Below are positions 6,943-7,698 of a stretch of DNA of 7,698 bases, piece by piece. The DNA comes from Cyanobium sp. NIES-981 (lineage in GTDB: Bacteria > Cyanobacteriota > Cyanobacteriia > PCC-6307 > Cyanobiaceae): contig CAMDSS010000089.1 in NCBI GenBank assembly GCA_945907085.1, forward strand, positions 1 through 7,698, read 5' to 3'. Both the position numbers and the translations under genes were made by a program. Under the pieces are notes generated by a model, which saw only the letters and a list, made by a program, of their open reading frames with translations, ran no database searches and was not told where the DNA came from. The first letter of the stretch is position 1; each line of letters begins with the position of its first letter.

Positions 6943-6993
6943 CTGCCAGAGCGGCGCTCCTGCAGGATGGGCCGATCTGAGTAGCCCACGGCC

Positions 6994-7698
6994 TTGTCGG
7001 ATCTGCGCGAGACCCGTCTTGAGAAAGCTGAAGCCCTAGCGGCCATCGGCCAGGGGCCCTATGGCCTGCGCTTTGAGCCCAGCCATCGCCATGGCCAGCT
7101 CCAGGCGGCCCATGCCGATCTCCCGAACGGTGAGGAGCGCGATGTGGCTGTGGCCGTGGCCGGCCGGGTGATGACCCGCCGGGTGATGGGCAAATTGGCC
7201 TTTTTCACCCTGGCCGATGAGACCGGTCCGATCCAGCTCTTTATTGAAAAGGCCACCCTGGAAGCGGAGATCCCGGAGGATCCCGAAGCCTTTGCCCACC
7301 TCACCAGCCTGGTGGATGCCGGCGATCTGATCGGTGTGAAAGGCACCCTGCGCCGCACCGACCGCGGCGAGCTTTCGGTGAAGGTGAAGGGCTGGACCAT
7401 GCTCACCAAAAGCCTTCAGCCCCTGCCCGATAAGTGGCATGGCCTGGCCGATGTGGAGAAGCGCTACCGCCAGCGCTATCTCGATTTGATCGTCTCCCCC
7501 GATACCCGCGAAACCTTCCGCCGCCGCGCCCTGATGGTGAGCGCCATGCGCCGCTGGCTCGATGCCCGGGATTTCCTGGAGATCGAAACGCCCGTGCTGC
7601 AGAGCGTGCCCGGCGGGGCCGATGCCCGGCCGTTTGAAACCCACCACAACGCCCTGGACCTACCCCTCACCCTGCGCATCGCCACCGAGCTGCACCTC
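6994..7698 (+). CDS. lysS: Lysyl-tRNA synthetase (class II), 3'-truncated by window edge
   Basis: Charges tRNA-Lys with lysine using ATP; cytosolic, essential. 235 codons are visible of roughly 500. The start is TTG: an in-frame TAG lies at 6982-6984 and no ATG or GTG follows before the conserved N-terminal helix SDLRETRLEKAEAL. An OB-fold anticodon-binding domain spans about 50-140 (VAGRVMTRRVMGKLAFFTL, then IQLFIEK and GVKGTLRRTDRGELSV). The linker LPDKWHGLADVEKRYRQRYLDL follows the class II lysine-enzyme pattern. The catalytic domain begins with FRRRALMVSAMRRWL and motif 1 FLEIETPVLQ (194-203), then GGADARPFETHHNALD and LRIATELHL at the edge. Motifs 2 and 3 lie beyond the window. No Shine-Dalgarno sequence is evident. 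Identity is certain and the start well supported. Confidence 0.96.
   Translation, partial: MSDLRETRLEKAEALAAIGQGPYGLRFEPSHRHGQLQAAHADLPNGEERDVAVAVAGRVMTRRVMGKLAFFTLADETGPIQLFIEKATLEAEIPEDPEAFAHLTSLVDAGDLIGVKGTLRRTDRGELSVKVKGWTMLTKSLQPLPDKWHGLADVEKRYRQRYLDLIVSPDTRETFRRRALMVSAMRRWLDARDFLEIETPVLQSVPGGADARPFETHHNALDLPLTLRIATELHL

Noticed and set aside
6958..6967. Palindrome TCCTGCAGGA between the response regulator and lysS
   Set aside because: Short, loopless and without a T-run, so not a terminator; chance is likely in such sequence.
7036..7647. Minus-strand open frame of about 203 codons antisense to lysS
   Set aside because: The plus strand encodes conserved lysyl-tRNA synthetase throughout this stretch. 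The antisense product is low in recognisable motifs and arises from GC-biased third positions.

Overview
The window looks like core genome of a GC-rich unicellular cyanobacterium of the marine/brackish Synechococcus-Cyanobium group. This rests on four things: the long-form S-adenosylhomocysteinase, the very short SSB with a 'DEEVPF' tip, an OmpR-type regulator close to the cyanobacterial Ycf27/RpaB family, and the gene order ahcY - dedA - (ssb) - mreBCD - solute-binding protein - response regulator - lysS. I recall this order from picocyanobacterial chromosomes but could not check it here. The HIP1 octamer GCGATCGC, common in many other cyanobacteria, was not seen on reading. The genus-level call is an inference.

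Layout: (1) 1-1002, the 3' two-thirds of ahcY, closed by a clear intrinsic terminator. (2) 1129-1788, a DedA-family membrane protein. (3) 1822-2196 on the minus strand, ssb, convergent with dedA and divergent from mreB. (4) 2336-5975, a compact cluster mreB-mreC-mreD-lipoprotein. Its gaps are 5 nt (mreB/mreC), a 4-nt ATGA overlap (mreC/mreD) and a directly abutting TAG|ATG (mreD/lipoprotein), so it is very likely one operon. (5) 6112-6942, an OmpR/PhoB-family response regulator behind a 136-nt leader. (6) 6994 to the window end, the first 235 codons of lysS. It begins with TTG and runs off the edge.

How the genes work together: MreB (actin-like filament), MreC and MreD (envelope partners) form the elongasome scaffold that sets cell shape through peptidoglycan synthesis. 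The lipoprotein behind them resembles sugar-binding subunits of ABC importers, but no permease or ATPase lies beside it. It is the least explained gene here. AhcY (methyl cycle), SSB (replication and repair), LysS (translation) and DedA (probably lipid-carrier or membrane homeostasis) are housekeeping genes with no evident functional link to one another.

No mobile elements, CRISPR arrays, tRNAs, rRNAs, broken genes or signs of recent transfer were seen. I did not find a novel system. The points worth a second look are modest: the orphan lipoprotein in the mre operon, the relation of the regulator to RpaB, the non-ATG starts of mreB and lysS, and small repeats in the intergenic regions.
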